Source: Muribaculaceae bacterium
Lineage (GTDB): Bacteria > Bacteroidota > Bacteroidia > Bacteroidales > Muribaculaceae
Assembly: GCA_017478855.1 (NCBI GenBank)
Contig: JAFVCX010000046.1
Span: forward strand, 1 to 64,000
Direction of reading: 5' to 3'
DNA: 64,000 bases
In this document: piece after piece, positions 48,401 to 56,864 of the stretch
Numbering within the stretch: the stretch's first letter is position 1
Layout: every line of letters begins with the position of its first letter
Notes under the pieces: generated by a model
Databases searched by the model: none
The model's input: only the letters and a program-made list of their open reading frames with translations
What the model was told of the DNA's origin: nothing
Made by a program: the position numbers and the translations under genes

Positions 48401-48453
48401 TTACCCGGTTCTCCAATGGAAGGAATGAAATTAGTAAGCTTATCACAGAATAG
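45439..48453 (+). CDS. Large secreted protein of unknown function, AraC-regulator neighbour
   Basis: This protein of about 1004 residues has a signal peptide (about 1-30, ending EAAAAE). I chose ATG 45439 since the longer frame to 45361 adds 26 residues without signal features. The body is acidic with beta-rich repeats (YCTDENGKIYTMRYHFALTQ style) and no recognised catalytic domain. The C-terminus (VVTRFSNGRNEISKLITE) resembles the short type IX sorting tail of the YncE-like protein at 8289-9560. It is probably surface-exported and controlled by the divergent AraC gene. Confidence 0.65.
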   Translation: MRVKDNKNRIDWKCVTLLLMCCAFAWSEAAAAEPVIKTKDYYDGITYNWIDDAGEVRQSTLTEKATTTGQMAALLREIYRNPKVPGNRWGYSDGQRGPIYYNPYMSSNGENNPSKDRYMPFWNLGSCASNDPALAKVEQQFPPEEEGNTVLLVTVKNTWDVEYFNDKVNRGYLYGNANDGKAYEPEIKLENGIYREEQSDYRVMNESFESVQLITQAIRVNDRDAVEGQPNNGGVLYKIDGTFDRFFFLSKGKARSRHSSMPLHRMFEQYGPERNDQLTPTFYETISNGSIYTSSHDCSTCVMLMHFYSMHGASAQQAEAVKNMCLYIPDCRFAENNDTDDPYANYDRKRRPSVAIYSVFLKATRSDTIVETHDDTNYYRVTLDWSTTIDKLCPGNDVEEEFYIYKVVNGVIESTPMAGPIYDYTYAYLEEQEEHGREITYVITARPRTDQQSSFEPVLSNFDSVIIPGYDDLERLVLTIDGNYFSQYDMDSETNSYRNLISTKNHPDDAEAICGNHLKEGAAFKLYRFLPETPQNTTEVATITITSHTYDESKRRIVFGYHVDYTNPVAGVEYPYTDGTFLSTGRKETSPVDFGKDGLQVLDAFSVSTRLNDHPARYDYQMTLKHTGTDIVDHDNHPVDVVYSNVVSVPVFKTETELLALSMEDVEADVHHTLDNSNAVNMDILVHDNSALNNYYMMRDENGNYVSRAKNNHTGATGAYTTYSLSHPAGSLDNLLQDYTFGSDESEIMVRLEDNSVEPYTTPRYVGVIETYVVDEKDQVTFNTYGSDIKTTQAITLEAEANAAIQSSDTFVYTDGRTGKYYTTEVLATATLPSNHEVVKWRVWRDVDDNDRMEVQERYMWRMDSLNATFDGLPGDPTRDGISTTGGTATAGSGFKEVSLSLTDVFGGRALGSDDALPVTYHVRVYCTDENGKIYTMRYHFALTQFTNNITTAIENTLQTSPNVKQVYYVDSTGHVSNRPYHGFNIVVTRFSNGRNEISKLITE

Positions 48454-48548
48454 TATTGACAGTGACCGGGTTTTTATTCAAGATGCGCAAGCATCGTTCT
48501 GCCAACATATAATATCGTAAGTAATAATTCTAAAGTTAATGGATCGCT

Positions 48549-48577
48549 GGACCGTGAGGTTAGGCGGTTCTTTTTTT
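48549..48577 (+). terminator. Terminator after the large secreted protein gene
   Basis: GGACCG (48549-48554) pairs with CGGTTC (48565-48570), with one G-T pair, followed by a run of T residues to 48577. It lies 96 bases after the stop codon. Confidence 0.5.
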
Positions 48578-48679
48578 ATGGGGTGGCACGGTTTTTGCTT
48601 GATAAGCCCGATAGCTGGGTTTTTTTTCGTAAATTTGCAAACTTGATTATACATCTTTTATACTGACGATTCAGAACAC

Positions 48680-49600
48680 ATGGAAAATTTTATTGAGGTA
48701 CGGGATGTGGTGAAGCAATATGTGGGACACTTGGCACTGGACCACGTGAGCATGAACGTGCCACAGGGCAGCATCTACGGCCTGCTGGGGCCTAACGGCG
48801 CCGGCAAAACGTCGCTCATACGCATCATTAACCTGATTACCCGCGCCGATAGCGGCGAGGTGCTGCTCGACGGGCACAAGATTGCCGAGAGCGACGTGTC
48901 GCAAATAGGCTATCTGCCCGAGGAACGGGGACTTTACAAGAAAATGAAGGTGGGCGACCACATCGTGTATCTGGCCCGGCTCAAAGGCCTCTCGCGCGTG
49001 GAGGCCCGCAGCCTGATGGAGCAATGGCTGGAACGCTTTGAGCTGAGCGAGTGGCGCGACAAGAAGGTGGAAGCCCTCTCAAAAGGCATGCAGCAAAAGG
49101 TGCAGTTTATCGCCACGGTGATTCACCGCCCGCGCCTGCTCATCTTCGACGAGCCGTTTTCCGGTTTCGACCCCGTGAACGCCGAGCAGCTCAAGCGCGA
49201 AATCTTGGCGCTGCGCGACGAGGGCAGCACCATCTTGTTCTCGACCCACAACATGGAGAGTGTGGAGGCCATTTGCCAGCAAATTTCGCTCATCAACCAC
49301 TCGCGCGTGGTGCTGCAAGGCGACGTGGCCGCCATCAAGCAAAGCCACAAGAAAAACATCATTGCCGTGGACTTGGCCGGCGACGAAACGCTCGCGCCCA
49401 ACGACGCGCTCTACACCCTGCTGCCGCGCGAGGCGGGCAGCCGCGAGTCGCTCATCAGGCTCAACGCCGGTGTGACCATGCGCGAGGCCATAGGCTGGCT
49501 CAACGAGCACTGCCACCTTGCCGGTTTCCACGAGATATTACCCTCGATGAACGAGATTTTTATCAATACCGTAAAATTGAACCAACATGCAGAAGCTTAA
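48680..49600 (+). CDS. ABC transporter ATP-binding protein (NatA-like)
   Basis: This 306-residue ATPase has Walker A (GPNGAGKTS near 41), the signature ALSKGMQQKVQF near 138, Walker B (LLIFDEPFSGFDP near 155) and the H-loop in STHNMES. It powers an ABC-2 type exporter. The partner permease gene begins 14 bases before this gene ends, so translation is coupled. The pair resembles NatAB sodium or drug exporters, but the substrate is unknown. A TAAATTTG box (48630-48637) lies upstream. Confidence 0.92.
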   Translation: MENFIEVRDVVKQYVGHLALDHVSMNVPQGSIYGLLGPNGAGKTSLIRIINLITRADSGEVLLDGHKIAESDVSQIGYLPEERGLYKKMKVGDHIVYLARLKGLSRVEARSLMEQWLERFELSEWRDKKVEALSKGMQQKVQFIATVIHRPRLLIFDEPFSGFDPVNAEQLKREILALRDEGSTILFSTHNMESVEAICQQISLINHSRVVLQGDVAAIKQSHKKNIIAVDLAGDETLAPNDALYTLLPREAGSRESLIRLNAGVTMREAIGWLNEHCHLAGFHEILPSMNEIFINTVKLNQHAEA

Positions 49601-50906
49601 ACTCATCATAGAGCGCGAATATTTGTCGATAGTGGGGCGCAAGTCGTTCATCTTCATGACTATTCTCATTCCCATCGCCATGGTGCTGTGCTTTGCCGTG
49701 CCCATAGGCATCGCCTATCTGAACGACAGCGGCAGCGACGTGCAAACCGTGGCCGTGCTCGACGAAACGGGCCGCTATGGCGGAGCCATCGACGACAGCG
49801 ACCTCTACCGTTTTGTGCCCATGACGGCCGACTCGGTGGGCGACCCGCATGAGTTTTACCGGCAGGCCGACGGGGCCATCGCCGCCGTGGTGGTGATTCC
49901 AGCCGATGTGGACAGCTCGTTGCAAGTGACGGTGTATAGCGACAACACCATCAATGCCGCCCTGAAGATGCACATCGACGACTGTATGAGCGACACGCTC
50001 ACGGGCACGCGCATCGCTTCCTATGGCGTGCCGGGCCTGCAAAAGATGATAGAGGACTCGAGCGTGAACGTGGACGTGAAAGGCGTGAAATGGAGCACCG
50101 ACGGCTCTGAAACCGAAACCAGCACCGAGATCGCGATGATTCTGGGCATGGTGCTCTCGCTTATTACCTACATGTTCGTGCTGATGTATGGCGCCATGAT
50201 TATGAATGGCGTGATTGAGGAGAAAACCAACCGCATCGTGGAGGTGATGGCCAGCAGCTGCAAACCTTTCCAGCTGATGATGGGCAAGGTGATAGGCGTG
50301 GGGCTGGTGGGACTCACGCAAGTGGCCATTTGGGTGGTGCTGCTGGGCATCCTGACGGCCGTGGGCGGCTCGATGCTGGGCCTCAGCTCAATGGGCAGTG
50401 CTGCCGAATTGCCTACGATGGCCACCACGCCGGCCACCACCATGCCCATCGACCCCGATGTGGCCGGCGTGCTGCAACAGGTGATGAACATCAACTTTGG
50501 CTACATCATAGGCTGCTTTGTGCTCTATTTCATTGGCGGTTATCTGCTGTTCGCGGCCTTATTCGCAGCCTTTGGGTCGGCGGTGGATCAAGCGAGCGAC
50601 GCCTCGCAGTTCACCACGCCCATCATGCTGATTATGGTCATCGCCCTCTATGCCGGCATCGCCTGCGCCGAGAACCCGAGCGGCCCCATGGCCGTGTGGT
50701 GCTCGATGATTCCCTTCACCTCGCCCATCGTGATGATGGTGCGCCTGCCCTATGAGGTGCCCTTGTGGCAGCTGGCGCTGAGCATCGCCATCCTCTTTGC
50801 CACCGCCATCCTCACGGTGTGGCTGGCCGCACGCATCTATCGCACGGGCATCTTGCGCTATGGCAAGAAGAATTCCTTTAAGGACATCGTGAAGTGGATT
50901 AAGTGA
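49587..50906 (+). CDS. ABC-2 type permease (NatB-like)
   Basis: This 439-residue permease has a first membrane helix (about 20-40), a periplasmic domain of about 150 residues (residues 45-180), then about five helices from AMILGMVLSLITYMFVLMYGAMI onward, including GVIEEKTNRIVEVMASS, characteristic of ABC-2 permeases. It overlaps the ATPase gene by 14 bases. The export substrate cannot be determined. Confidence 0.9.
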   Translation: MQKLKLIIEREYLSIVGRKSFIFMTILIPIAMVLCFAVPIGIAYLNDSGSDVQTVAVLDETGRYGGAIDDSDLYRFVPMTADSVGDPHEFYRQADGAIAAVVVIPADVDSSLQVTVYSDNTINAALKMHIDDCMSDTLTGTRIASYGVPGLQKMIEDSSVNVDVKGVKWSTDGSETETSTEIAMILGMVLSLITYMFVLMYGAMIMNGVIEEKTNRIVEVMASSCKPFQLMMGKVIGVGLVGLTQVAIWVVLLGILTAVGGSMLGLSSMGSAAELPTMATTPATTMPIDPDVAGVLQQVMNINFGYIIGCFVLYFIGGYLLFAALFAAFGSAVDQASDASQFTTPIMLIMVIALYAGIACAENPSGPMAVWCSMIPFTSPIVMMVRLPYEVPLWQLALSIAILFATAILTVWLAARIYRTGILRYGKKNSFKDIVKWIK

Positions 50907-50940
50907 GAGAGGCTTCGCAAGGAGTTTTTCGACCAAAACA

Positions 50941-50977
50941 CATGAGAGAAGGGCCGCTAAGCGGCCCTTCTCTCATG
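50941..50977. terminator. 17-bp perfect inverted repeat between convergent genes
   Basis: CATGAGAGAAGGGCCGC (50941-50957) and its exact complement (50961-50977) flank a 3-base loop. It separates the ABC permease gene from rnhB and probably terminates both. A T-rich stretch follows on the plus strand at about 50989. Confidence 0.75.
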
Positions 50978-50998
50978 ATATGAATAAGTGACTTTTTC

Positions 50999-51592
50999 TC
51001 AAAAAAGCGTGGGTTGCGGCAAAAGCTGAAAAGTGCGGCGGTGGTGCGGCGTGATGCCCAGCCGCGCGATGGCCTCGCGATGCTGGCGCGTGGGGTAGCC
51101 CTTGTTTTGCTCCCAGCCATAGCCCGGACACTCGGCGGCCAGCCGCAGCATCAGCTCGTCGCGGTGCGTCTTGGCCAAGATGCTGGCGGCGGCAATGCTC
51201 AGCACGGTGGCATCGCCCTTGATGATGGTGGTGTGGGGAATGCCGGGATAGGGCCGGAAGCGATTGCCGTCGATGAGCAGCCACTCGGGGCGCACCTGCA
51301 GGGCGGCCACGGCGCGGTGCATGGCGGTGATGCTGGCGTGCAAAATGTTGGTGCGGTCGATTTCCTGCGGCGACACATGCACCACGGCCCACGCCACCGA
51401 AGCCTGCTCAATGATGGGGCGCAAGCGTGCCCGCTGCCGCTCGGTGAGCTGCTTGCTGTCGTTAATCAGGTCGGAGCTGAAGTCGGGAGGCAGAATGACG
51501 GCCGCCGCGGTCACCGGTCCGGCCAAGCAGCCTCGCCCGGCCTCGTCGCATCCGGCCTCCACGCGGCCTTCTATCCATTGTCGTTTTAACAT
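50999..51592 (-). CDS. rnhB: Ribonuclease HII
   Basis: This 197-residue enzyme removes ribonucleotides and RNA-DNA hybrids. The catalytic DEAGRG motif ([22 protein letters not shown] near 14) supplies two acidic residues, LLIDGN the third and a late Asp ([13 protein letters not shown]) the fourth. I chose the start at 51592 (MLKRQW) over a longer frame. The gene is alone on the minus strand, 166 bases from the polyprenyl synthase stop. The hairpin at 50941 follows it. Confidence 0.92.
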   Translation of the reverse strand: MLKRQWIEGRVEAGCDEAGRGCLAGPVTAAAVILPPDFSSDLINDSKQLTERQRARLRPIIEQASVAWAVVHVSPQEIDRTNILHASITAMHRAVAALQVRPEWLLIDGNRFRPYPGIPHTTIIKGDATVLSIAAASILAKTHRDELMLRLAAECPGYGWEQNKGYPTRQHREAIARLGITPHHRRTFQLLPQPTLF

Positions 51593-51758
51593 GTGTGGCG
51601 ATTTTTTGGCTGCAAATTTAATCATTTTTCAAGAACACTCCAACACCGCGGGCGGCTGCGCCACCGGTGATTCGGCATGATGGTGGATACCGGCGGCGGC
51701 AACGGTATCTTCAAAATGGCCGGTTGCAGTCGCAGATAGCCGTTATGCGAGGGGAAGA

Positions 51759-52733
51759 TTAGTTGTCGCGGGCGATGATGTAGTCGAAGATGGTGAGCAG
51801 AGCCTGCACGGTGGGTGCGTCGTCATAGGCGGTGAGCAGCTGTGCGGCCTCGTCGCGCAAGCGATACATAACCTGATAGGCATAGTCGATGCCGCCGGCT
51901 TGCTTGGCGAAATCCACGAGCGACTCGATGTCGGCCGTGGAGAGCAATTCTTTGTGCGCGAGAGCCTGCATGGACGCGTGCTGCGGATGCGTGGTGAGAG
52001 AGAGCGCGTGGATGAGCGGCAGGGTGATTTTGCCTTCGCGCAGGTCGTTGCCGGTGGGCTTGCCCACGGTGGCATCGTCGAAGTAGTCGAAGGTGTCGTC
52101 CTTGATTTGGAAAGCGAGGCCCAAGAGGCGGGCAAAGTGCCGCAGCGGCTCCAGCTGCTCGCGGGTGGCATCGTTGGCATAGGCTCCCACGGCCACGCAA
52201 CTCTCGAAAAGGGAGGCCGTTTTTTTACCTATGATGTCGAAGTAGGTTTCCTCGTCGATGTTGCGGTGGCGGGCGTTGTCATATTGGCTGATTTCGCCCA
52301 GCGAGAGGTCGCCTCCCATGTCGGCAAGGGCCTCGAGGATGCGTGGGTCACGTGCCTTAACGGCACACCGCAAGGCACCGGTCACAAAGAAGTCGCCCAC
52401 CAGCACAGCCACATGATTGGTCCACACGCTGCTGATGGTTTCCACCCCGCGACGCTGCTGCGCTTGGTCGATCACGTCGTCGTGAATGAGCGAGGCGTTG
52501 TGCAGCATCTCGATGGCCGCTCCGGCGTGCAGCACGCGGTCGTTCACCCCACCAAACAGCCGTCCGCTCAAGAGCACAAGCATGGGGCGCAGCTGCTTGC
52601 CCTTAGTGAGCAGGTAGCGCGTCACGATGGTGTTCATGAGTGGAGTGTCGCTGCGCAGCGTACCGGCGATGATGTCGTTGAGCTGTTGCAGCTCGGGCGC
52701 GAGCGATTGCTTGATGTCGTGGAGTGTTACCAT
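51759..52733 (-). CDS. Polyprenyl diphosphate synthase (trans-isoprenyl)
   Basis: This 324-residue enzyme condenses isopentenyl diphosphate units to make a long-chain polyprenyl diphosphate, probably for menaquinone. The first Asp-rich motif is LIHDDVIDQAQQRRG near 81-95 and the second is KDDTFDYFDDATVG near 205. The conserved TGN-containing loop and GKITLPLIHAL follow. I chose the start 52733 (MVTLHD); a longer frame adds 11 residues. It is a separate gene with hairpins upstream. Confidence 0.93.
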   Translation of the reverse strand: MVTLHDIKQSLAPELQQLNDIIAGTLRSDTPLMNTIVTRYLLTKGKQLRPMLVLLSGRLFGGVNDRVLHAGAAIEMLHNASLIHDDVIDQAQQRRGVETISSVWTNHVAVLVGDFFVTGALRCAVKARDPRILEALADMGGDLSLGEISQYDNARHRNIDEETYFDIIGKKTASLFESCVAVGAYANDATREQLEPLRHFARLLGLAFQIKDDTFDYFDDATVGKPTGNDLREGKITLPLIHALSLTTHPQHASMQALAHKELLSTADIESLVDFAKQAGGIDYAYQVMYRLRDEAAQLLTAYDDAPTVQALLTIFDYIIARDN

Positions 52734-52809
52734 TCTTTTTGCAAAATCGGCTACAAAATTAAGCATTTATTGGCATGCTTGCCGCAAAAAAAGCATAAAT
52801 AATTGCCGG

Positions 52810-52840
52810 CTTGGCTCAAAATAAGGGATTTTGAGCCAAG
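52810..52840. repeat. 13-bp perfect hairpin after the outer-membrane barrel gene
   Basis: CTTGGCTCAAAAT (52810-52822) and its exact complement (52828-52840) flank a 5-base loop. It lies between the minus-strand barrel gene and the polyprenyl synthase gene. It may act as a second terminator or RNA end-protector. Confidence 0.6.
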
Positions 52841-52844
52841 AAAG

Positions 52845-52872
52845 GGGCGCGGCCATCGCTGGAGCCGCGCCC
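52845..52872 (-). terminator. GC-rich terminator after the barrel gene
   Basis: GGGCGCGGC (52845-52853) pairs with GCCGCGCCC (52864-52872). On the minus strand the stem is followed by CTTTCTT. It is 33 bases past the stop of the gene at 52905. Confidence 0.65.
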
Positions 52873-52904
52873 GTGTGAGGTTTTGCAGTCTGTCCCATAA
52901 AAGG

Positions 52905-53798
52905 TCACCAGCCCACAATGAAGCCCAGCGTCCACCTGTTTTTCACACTGGGGCCATAGCCAGTGCGGAAGGGCGACTGCGGGCAGTAGTGCGCGAAGAT
53001 TCCTATGCCCTTCCTGCCGATGGCAGCGGCACCTTCGAAGGTGAGCTTGCGCTGGTGCAGGTGCCGGGTGCTGATGTCGTAGTCGAGGTCACCGTCGCGA
53101 TAGTGGGTGCCGACGTTGGCATGGAAGTTCCAGTTCATCATGGGAGTCAACAGCACATTCCAGCCCTTGCCCAAACCCAACGAGAAGCCGAGGGGTACAT
53201 GCATGCGCACGATGTTGATATTTGATGAGCGGTGCCGCCAAGCGTCGTTCCACGGCTGCGTGGTAACCACGCCGTCCTCTTTCACCAGCATGTAGTGGCG
53301 AGAGCGGTGGTACTGGCCACCGTAACCCACGCCCAGTGAGATGCGTCCCACGATGGAGCCGCCCATAGGAATTTTGTAGCCCACGCCCAATGCGTTGAGC
53401 AGACCTATCTCGTTGGGACCTCCCATGTTGTTGTCGCCACCGCGCGAAATTCCCACGCCAAAGTAGAAGCCGCCGAGGAAGCATTCCCAGCGCGAATCGT
53501 TGGTGCCGCAGCGCGTGGTGTCGGTCTTGGAGAACGGAAGGCGGAACTCGATGTCGCGGCCCTCGCGTTGCGATGTTTTCACGGTGCCGCTATCGGTAGG
53601 AGCGGCATAATAGAGGTAGCGGTAGGCCGAGTCGCCCTCCTCACCCTTGACGAGGATGCCCACCTTGCCGTGGTCTTCGGTGATGACCACAGCCGCGGGG
53701 CTGTTGATGACTTTTACGGTGTCGGCAAGCGTGGTTGCCCCTGCCTGTGCCGCCCAGAGGGCCGTCATGGCCAAGCAGAAAAATTGCATTCGTTTCAT
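52905..53798 (-). CDS. Probable outer-membrane beta-barrel protein of the ECF sigma operon
   Basis: This 297-residue protein has a signal peptide (about 1-20, ending AGATT). Residues from about 105 form alternating aromatic/glycine strands typical of small outer-membrane barrels (FLGGFYFGVGISRGG; VGRISLGVGYGGQYH), ending with a C-terminal aromatic motif FIVGW. I do not recognise the exact family. It is the last gene after the sigma, anti-sigma and small-protein genes and may be a target or stress sensor of that regulatory set. Confidence 0.65.
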   Translation of the reverse strand: MKRMQFFCLAMTALWAAQAGATTLADTVKVINSPAAVVITEDHGKVGILVKGEEGDSAYRYLYYAAPTDSGTVKTSQREGRDIEFRLPFSKTDTTRCGTNDSRWECFLGGFYFGVGISRGGDNNMGGPNEIGLLNALGVGYKIPMGGSIVGRISLGVGYGGQYHRSRHYMLVKEDGVVTTQPWNDAWRHRSSNINIVRMHVPLGFSLGLGKGWNVLLTPMMNWNFHANVGTHYRDGDLDYDISTRHLHQRKLTFEGAAAIGRKGIGIFAHYCPQSPFRTGYGPSVKNRWTLGFIVGW

Positions 53799-53861
53799 AA
53801 TGAGTATGTTTCTTGATTTTTGTCGGGAAAAGGATGTTTTTTTGGGGGGAGAAAGAGGGCA

Positions 53862-54332
53862 CTATCGCCCAATGAGTTTGCGCACCTCGGCCACCGAGAG
53901 GTAGCCTCGCATATAGATGAGCGTAACTTTATCCACCGGCGAGGTGCGGGCAAGGCTCTGATTGAGGTAGAACAGATAGCGCTGCGGTTCCGCCGGTTTC
54001 TTCCTGACGGAGGTGGCCTGTGCCGGTTGCAGCACATAGAATCCATAATAGAGATGCCCGCCACGATATTCCACTTCTTTTTCTTTGGCTTTGAGGCCGT
54101 CGCGCGCCACCGCTTGCTCCACGGCGGCAAACTGGGCGGCATCGGTGAGCGTGAGGCTGTGATACTCTGAAAGTCCCAGCTTCTGCGCCTTGCTGCCCGT
54201 GACCAGCACCTCGGTGGCCGAGGGCGAGTTTTGGTAACGCCCATCGAAGAGAGCCTCGATGTGGAGCCTCGATTGCGCCGCCATCATAAGGGCACCACAG
54301 GCTATCGTGAGGATGAGAAAAATGCGTTTCAT
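53862..54332 (-). CDS. Small periplasmic protein (DUF6108-like?)
   Basis: This 156-residue protein has a signal peptide (about 1-19, ending MAAQS). The mature part resembles conserved Bacteroidales secreted proteins that follow sigma/anti-sigma genes (HIEALFDGRYQNSPSATEVLVTG; YYGFYVLQPA; YLFYLNQSLA). Assignment to DUF6108 is tentative. It lies between anti-sigma and barrel genes and is probably cotranscribed. Confidence 0.5.
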   Translation of the reverse strand: MKRIFLILTIACGALMMAAQSRLHIEALFDGRYQNSPSATEVLVTGSKAQKLGLSEYHSLTLTDAAQFAAVEQAVARDGLKAKEKEVEYRGGHLYYGFYVLQPAQATSVRKKPAEPQRYLFYLNQSLARTSPVDKVTLIYMRGYLSVAEVRKLIGR

Positions 54333-54353
54333 TGCTTATCTTTGTTTTTTTGA

Positions 54354-54815
54354 TTAATCTAACTCGATGGCTTCGCCCAGCGTGGCCAGCTGGGTCGTCA
54401 TGAGCGCGGCCGCGTCGGGCGAGTATGCTCCCATGTTTTGCAGGTCGCCTTGCACAAGCGCCATGACTTGCCGCTCATCGATCACCTGCAGGCCACCCAC
54501 CCAAGCCGTGCACTCGTCGCCTGCCGTGCGGGTGCCCAGCACCCGTACCCCGACGGCCAACAGCAATGCCAGCGAGGCGGCCACAGCCACAGGAGCCCAC
54601 CACGAGCGAGAGCGGCCGGGCACTGTGGCATGCCGGCTGCGGGCCACCTGATAGCCCAGCGCAAACTGTGCCTCGCTGATGGTTTGGCTCTGATAAGGGC
54701 AATGCGCCAGCGCGTGAAGCAGCGTGCGCTCCTCGGCCAGCGAGGTTTCACCCTCGAAATATCGCTCGATGAGGGCTTCTAATTGCGGTTGTGTGATGTG
54801 GGTGGCTTTGCTCAT
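54354..54815 (-). CDS. Probable anti-sigma factor
   Basis: This 153-residue protein has a cytoplasmic N-terminus with a zinc-free anti-sigma helix pattern (QLEALIERYFEGETSLAEERTLLHALAHCP), a single membrane helix (WAPVAVAASLALLLAVGVRVL, about 70-90) and a short periplasmic tail. Its start overlaps the sigma factor gene by 4 bases, the usual coupling. It should hold the sigma factor at the membrane until a signal arrives. Confidence 0.7.
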   Translation of the reverse strand: MSKATHITQPQLEALIERYFEGETSLAEERTLLHALAHCPYQSQTISEAQFALGYQVARSRHATVPGRSRSWWAPVAVAASLALLLAVGVRVLGTRTAGDECTAWVGGLQVIDERQVMALVQGDLQNMGAYSPDAAALMTTQLATLGEAIELD

Positions 54816-55327
54816 GACTGTGAATGTTTCTGTTGATAAAGTTCGCGCAATCTCTTGCGTGCGCGGCTCAGCTGCACTCGCACCGCAGGGGGCTGCATGC
54901 CCAGCTGCCGGGCAATTTCGTCAAATTCCAATCCCTGCATGTCGCGCAGGCGAATAATGGTGCGCTGCTGCTCGGTGAGGGCGGTTTCCACCAGCGCGTT
55001 CACCTCGCGGTACACCGCTTCACGGTCTTGTTCGGCAACGGGTTCGGAAGCGGCAGGCTCGCCGTGAGGTTGCTCGCTGAGCGCGGCCGTGGGGTGAGCG
55101 GCTCGGCGGCGCAGGTAGTCGATGGCCGTGTGCCGCACCGCCGTCACTGCCGTGCCCTGCGCTTGCTGCGTGGTGCACAACGAGTCGCGCTTGAGCCACA
55201 GCCGCACGAAGGTGTCTTGCACCGCATCGGCGGCATCATCGTCGTTTCCCAGCATGCGCTTGGCCACCGAGAAAAGTTGGCCCCGCAGCTGCTTGAACAC
55301 GGGTGTTATGTGGTCTGGCTGACTCAT
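54812..55327 (-). CDS. ECF RNA polymerase sigma factor
   Basis: This 171-residue sigma-70 family factor has a region 2 helix (QLFSVAKRMLGNDDDAADAVQDTFVRLW) and a region 4 helix-turn-helix (LTEQQRTIIRLRDMQGLEFDEIARQLGM; PAVRVQLSRARKRLRE). The start MSQPDH at 55327 is favoured over a frame reaching 55378. It heads an operon with the anti-sigma, small periplasmic and barrel genes, and probably responds to envelope stress. Confidence 0.92.
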   Translation of the reverse strand: MSQPDHITPVFKQLRGQLFSVAKRMLGNDDDAADAVQDTFVRLWLKRDSLCTTQQAQGTAVTAVRHTAIDYLRRRAAHPTAALSEQPHGEPAASEPVAEQDREAVYREVNALVETALTEQQRTIIRLRDMQGLEFDEIARQLGMQPPAVRVQLSRARKRLRELYQQKHSQS

Positions 55328-55477
55328 CGTTTCGTCTATAATACGCAAAGGTAGGCAAATTGTAACAGCTTTTTCCAAAAAAAATCGTTGTCACGCAAAA
55401 ATAACGCAGGGGCGGCATCTGCCGTGAGATGCCGCCCCATGAACTGAAGAGCCGTTTGAAAGAGTTGTCAGTCAGCG

Positions 55478-56821
55478 TCAAAACACCAGCATGCGCAGCA
55501 GCCAGTAGCAGCCCATGCCGGCCAGATAGCCCACAAAAGCGATGGGCGTGATGCGCTTCATATACCACCCGAAGGTGATTTTCTCCAAGCCCATCACCAC
55601 CACGCCGGCCGCGCTGCCTATGATGAGCATCGAGCCGCCCACGCCGGCACAGTAGGCCAGCAGTTGCCAGAAGATGCCATCCACGGCCATGTCGCCTGCC
55701 GCGGCCATGGGATACATGCCCATGCAGCCGGCCACCAGCGGCACGTTGTCCACAATGCTCGAAATGACACCTATGGCACCCGTCACCAGATAGTGGTTGC
55801 CGCCGCTGGCCGTGTCGAGCCAGCTGCCTAAAGCCGAGAGCACGCCCACCTCCTGCAAGCAGCTCACTGCCATGAGAATGCCGAGGAAGAAGAGGATGGT
55901 ACTCATGTCGATGCGCGAAAGCAGGTTGCTCACACGCCGCTGCATCTTGTCGCCCTCACGCCGGCGGCTCAAGTGGGCATAGAACAGCTCGGTGGTGAGC
56001 CACAGGAGTCCCAGCACCAGCAAGATGCCCACAAAGGGCGGCAGATTGGTCAAGTAGCGGAAGATGGGCACAAAAATCAAGCCGCCCACGCCCAAGAAAA
56101 ACACCACCTTGCGCTCCCAGCCGGTGAGTTGCTGGGCCGCTGTGACCTCGGCCGGCGCATCTTTCACATCGAGCTTGCCGCGCAGGAAGAACTGCAACAT
56201 GAACGCCGGCACCACCATGCTCACCACCGAGGGCAAGAAAAGCTCCTTGATTACACCGGCGGCGGAGATGAGGCCCGCGTTCCACAGCATGATGGTGGTT
56301 ACGTCGCCAATGGGCGAGAAGGCACCGCCCGAATTGGCGGCAATCACCACCAGCGAGGCATAGATAAGCCTATCGGCCGGCGTCTTCACCAGCTTGCGCA
56401 GCACCATAATCATGACAATGCTGGTGGTGAGGTTGTCGAGGATGGCACTCAAGAAAAAGGTCATGAACGCGATGCGCCACAGCAAAGTGCGCTTGCCGGT
56501 GGTGCTCAGAGCATCACGCACAAAGTTGAAGCCACCGTTCTGGTCCACGACCTCCACGATGGTCATCGCTCCCATGAGGAAGAAAAGCGTGGTGGCCGTG
56601 TCGCCCAAATGCGACTCGATGAGGTGATTCACTTGCTCATAGAGCAACTCGCCGCTCACGCCGGTGATGTATTGGCCGGGGTCGAGGACGAACAGCGTCC
56701 AGCACACCACCATCATGAGCAAGGCCACAGCAGCCTTATTGACGCGGGTGACACTTTCGAGAGCTATGCAAGCATAGCTCAGAACGAAGGCGATGATAAT
56801 CGCCACAGTTAACATACTCAT
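55478..56821 (-). CDS. nhaD: NhaD-type sodium/proton antiporter
   Basis: This 447-residue inner-membrane protein has about eleven to twelve hydrophobic segments and NhaD-type conserved stretches (LLYEQVNHLIESHLGDTATTLFFLMGAMTIVEVVDQNGGF; ILDNLTTSIVMIMVLRKL; NSGGAFSPIGDVTTIMLW; SSIVDNVPLVAGCMG). It exchanges sodium for protons, keeping internal pH and sodium under control. It appears monocistronic on the minus strand, 151 bases from the ECF sigma gene. Confidence 0.9.
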   Translation of the reverse strand: MSMLTVAIIIAFVLSYACIALESVTRVNKAAVALLMMVVCWTLFVLDPGQYITGVSGELLYEQVNHLIESHLGDTATTLFFLMGAMTIVEVVDQNGGFNFVRDALSTTGKRTLLWRIAFMTFFLSAILDNLTTSIVMIMVLRKLVKTPADRLIYASLVVIAANSGGAFSPIGDVTTIMLWNAGLISAAGVIKELFLPSVVSMVVPAFMLQFFLRGKLDVKDAPAEVTAAQQLTGWERKVVFFLGVGGLIFVPIFRYLTNLPPFVGILLVLGLLWLTTELFYAHLSRRREGDKMQRRVSNLLSRIDMSTILFFLGILMAVSCLQEVGVLSALGSWLDTASGGNHYLVTGAIGVISSIVDNVPLVAGCMGMYPMAAAGDMAVDGIFWQLLAYCAGVGGSMLIIGSAAGVVVMGLEKITFGWYMKRITPIAFVGYLAGMGCYWLLRMLVF

Positions 56822-56864
56822 ATCATTTCAATTAGGGTTAATGGTTCACAACACTGAGGGAGGC

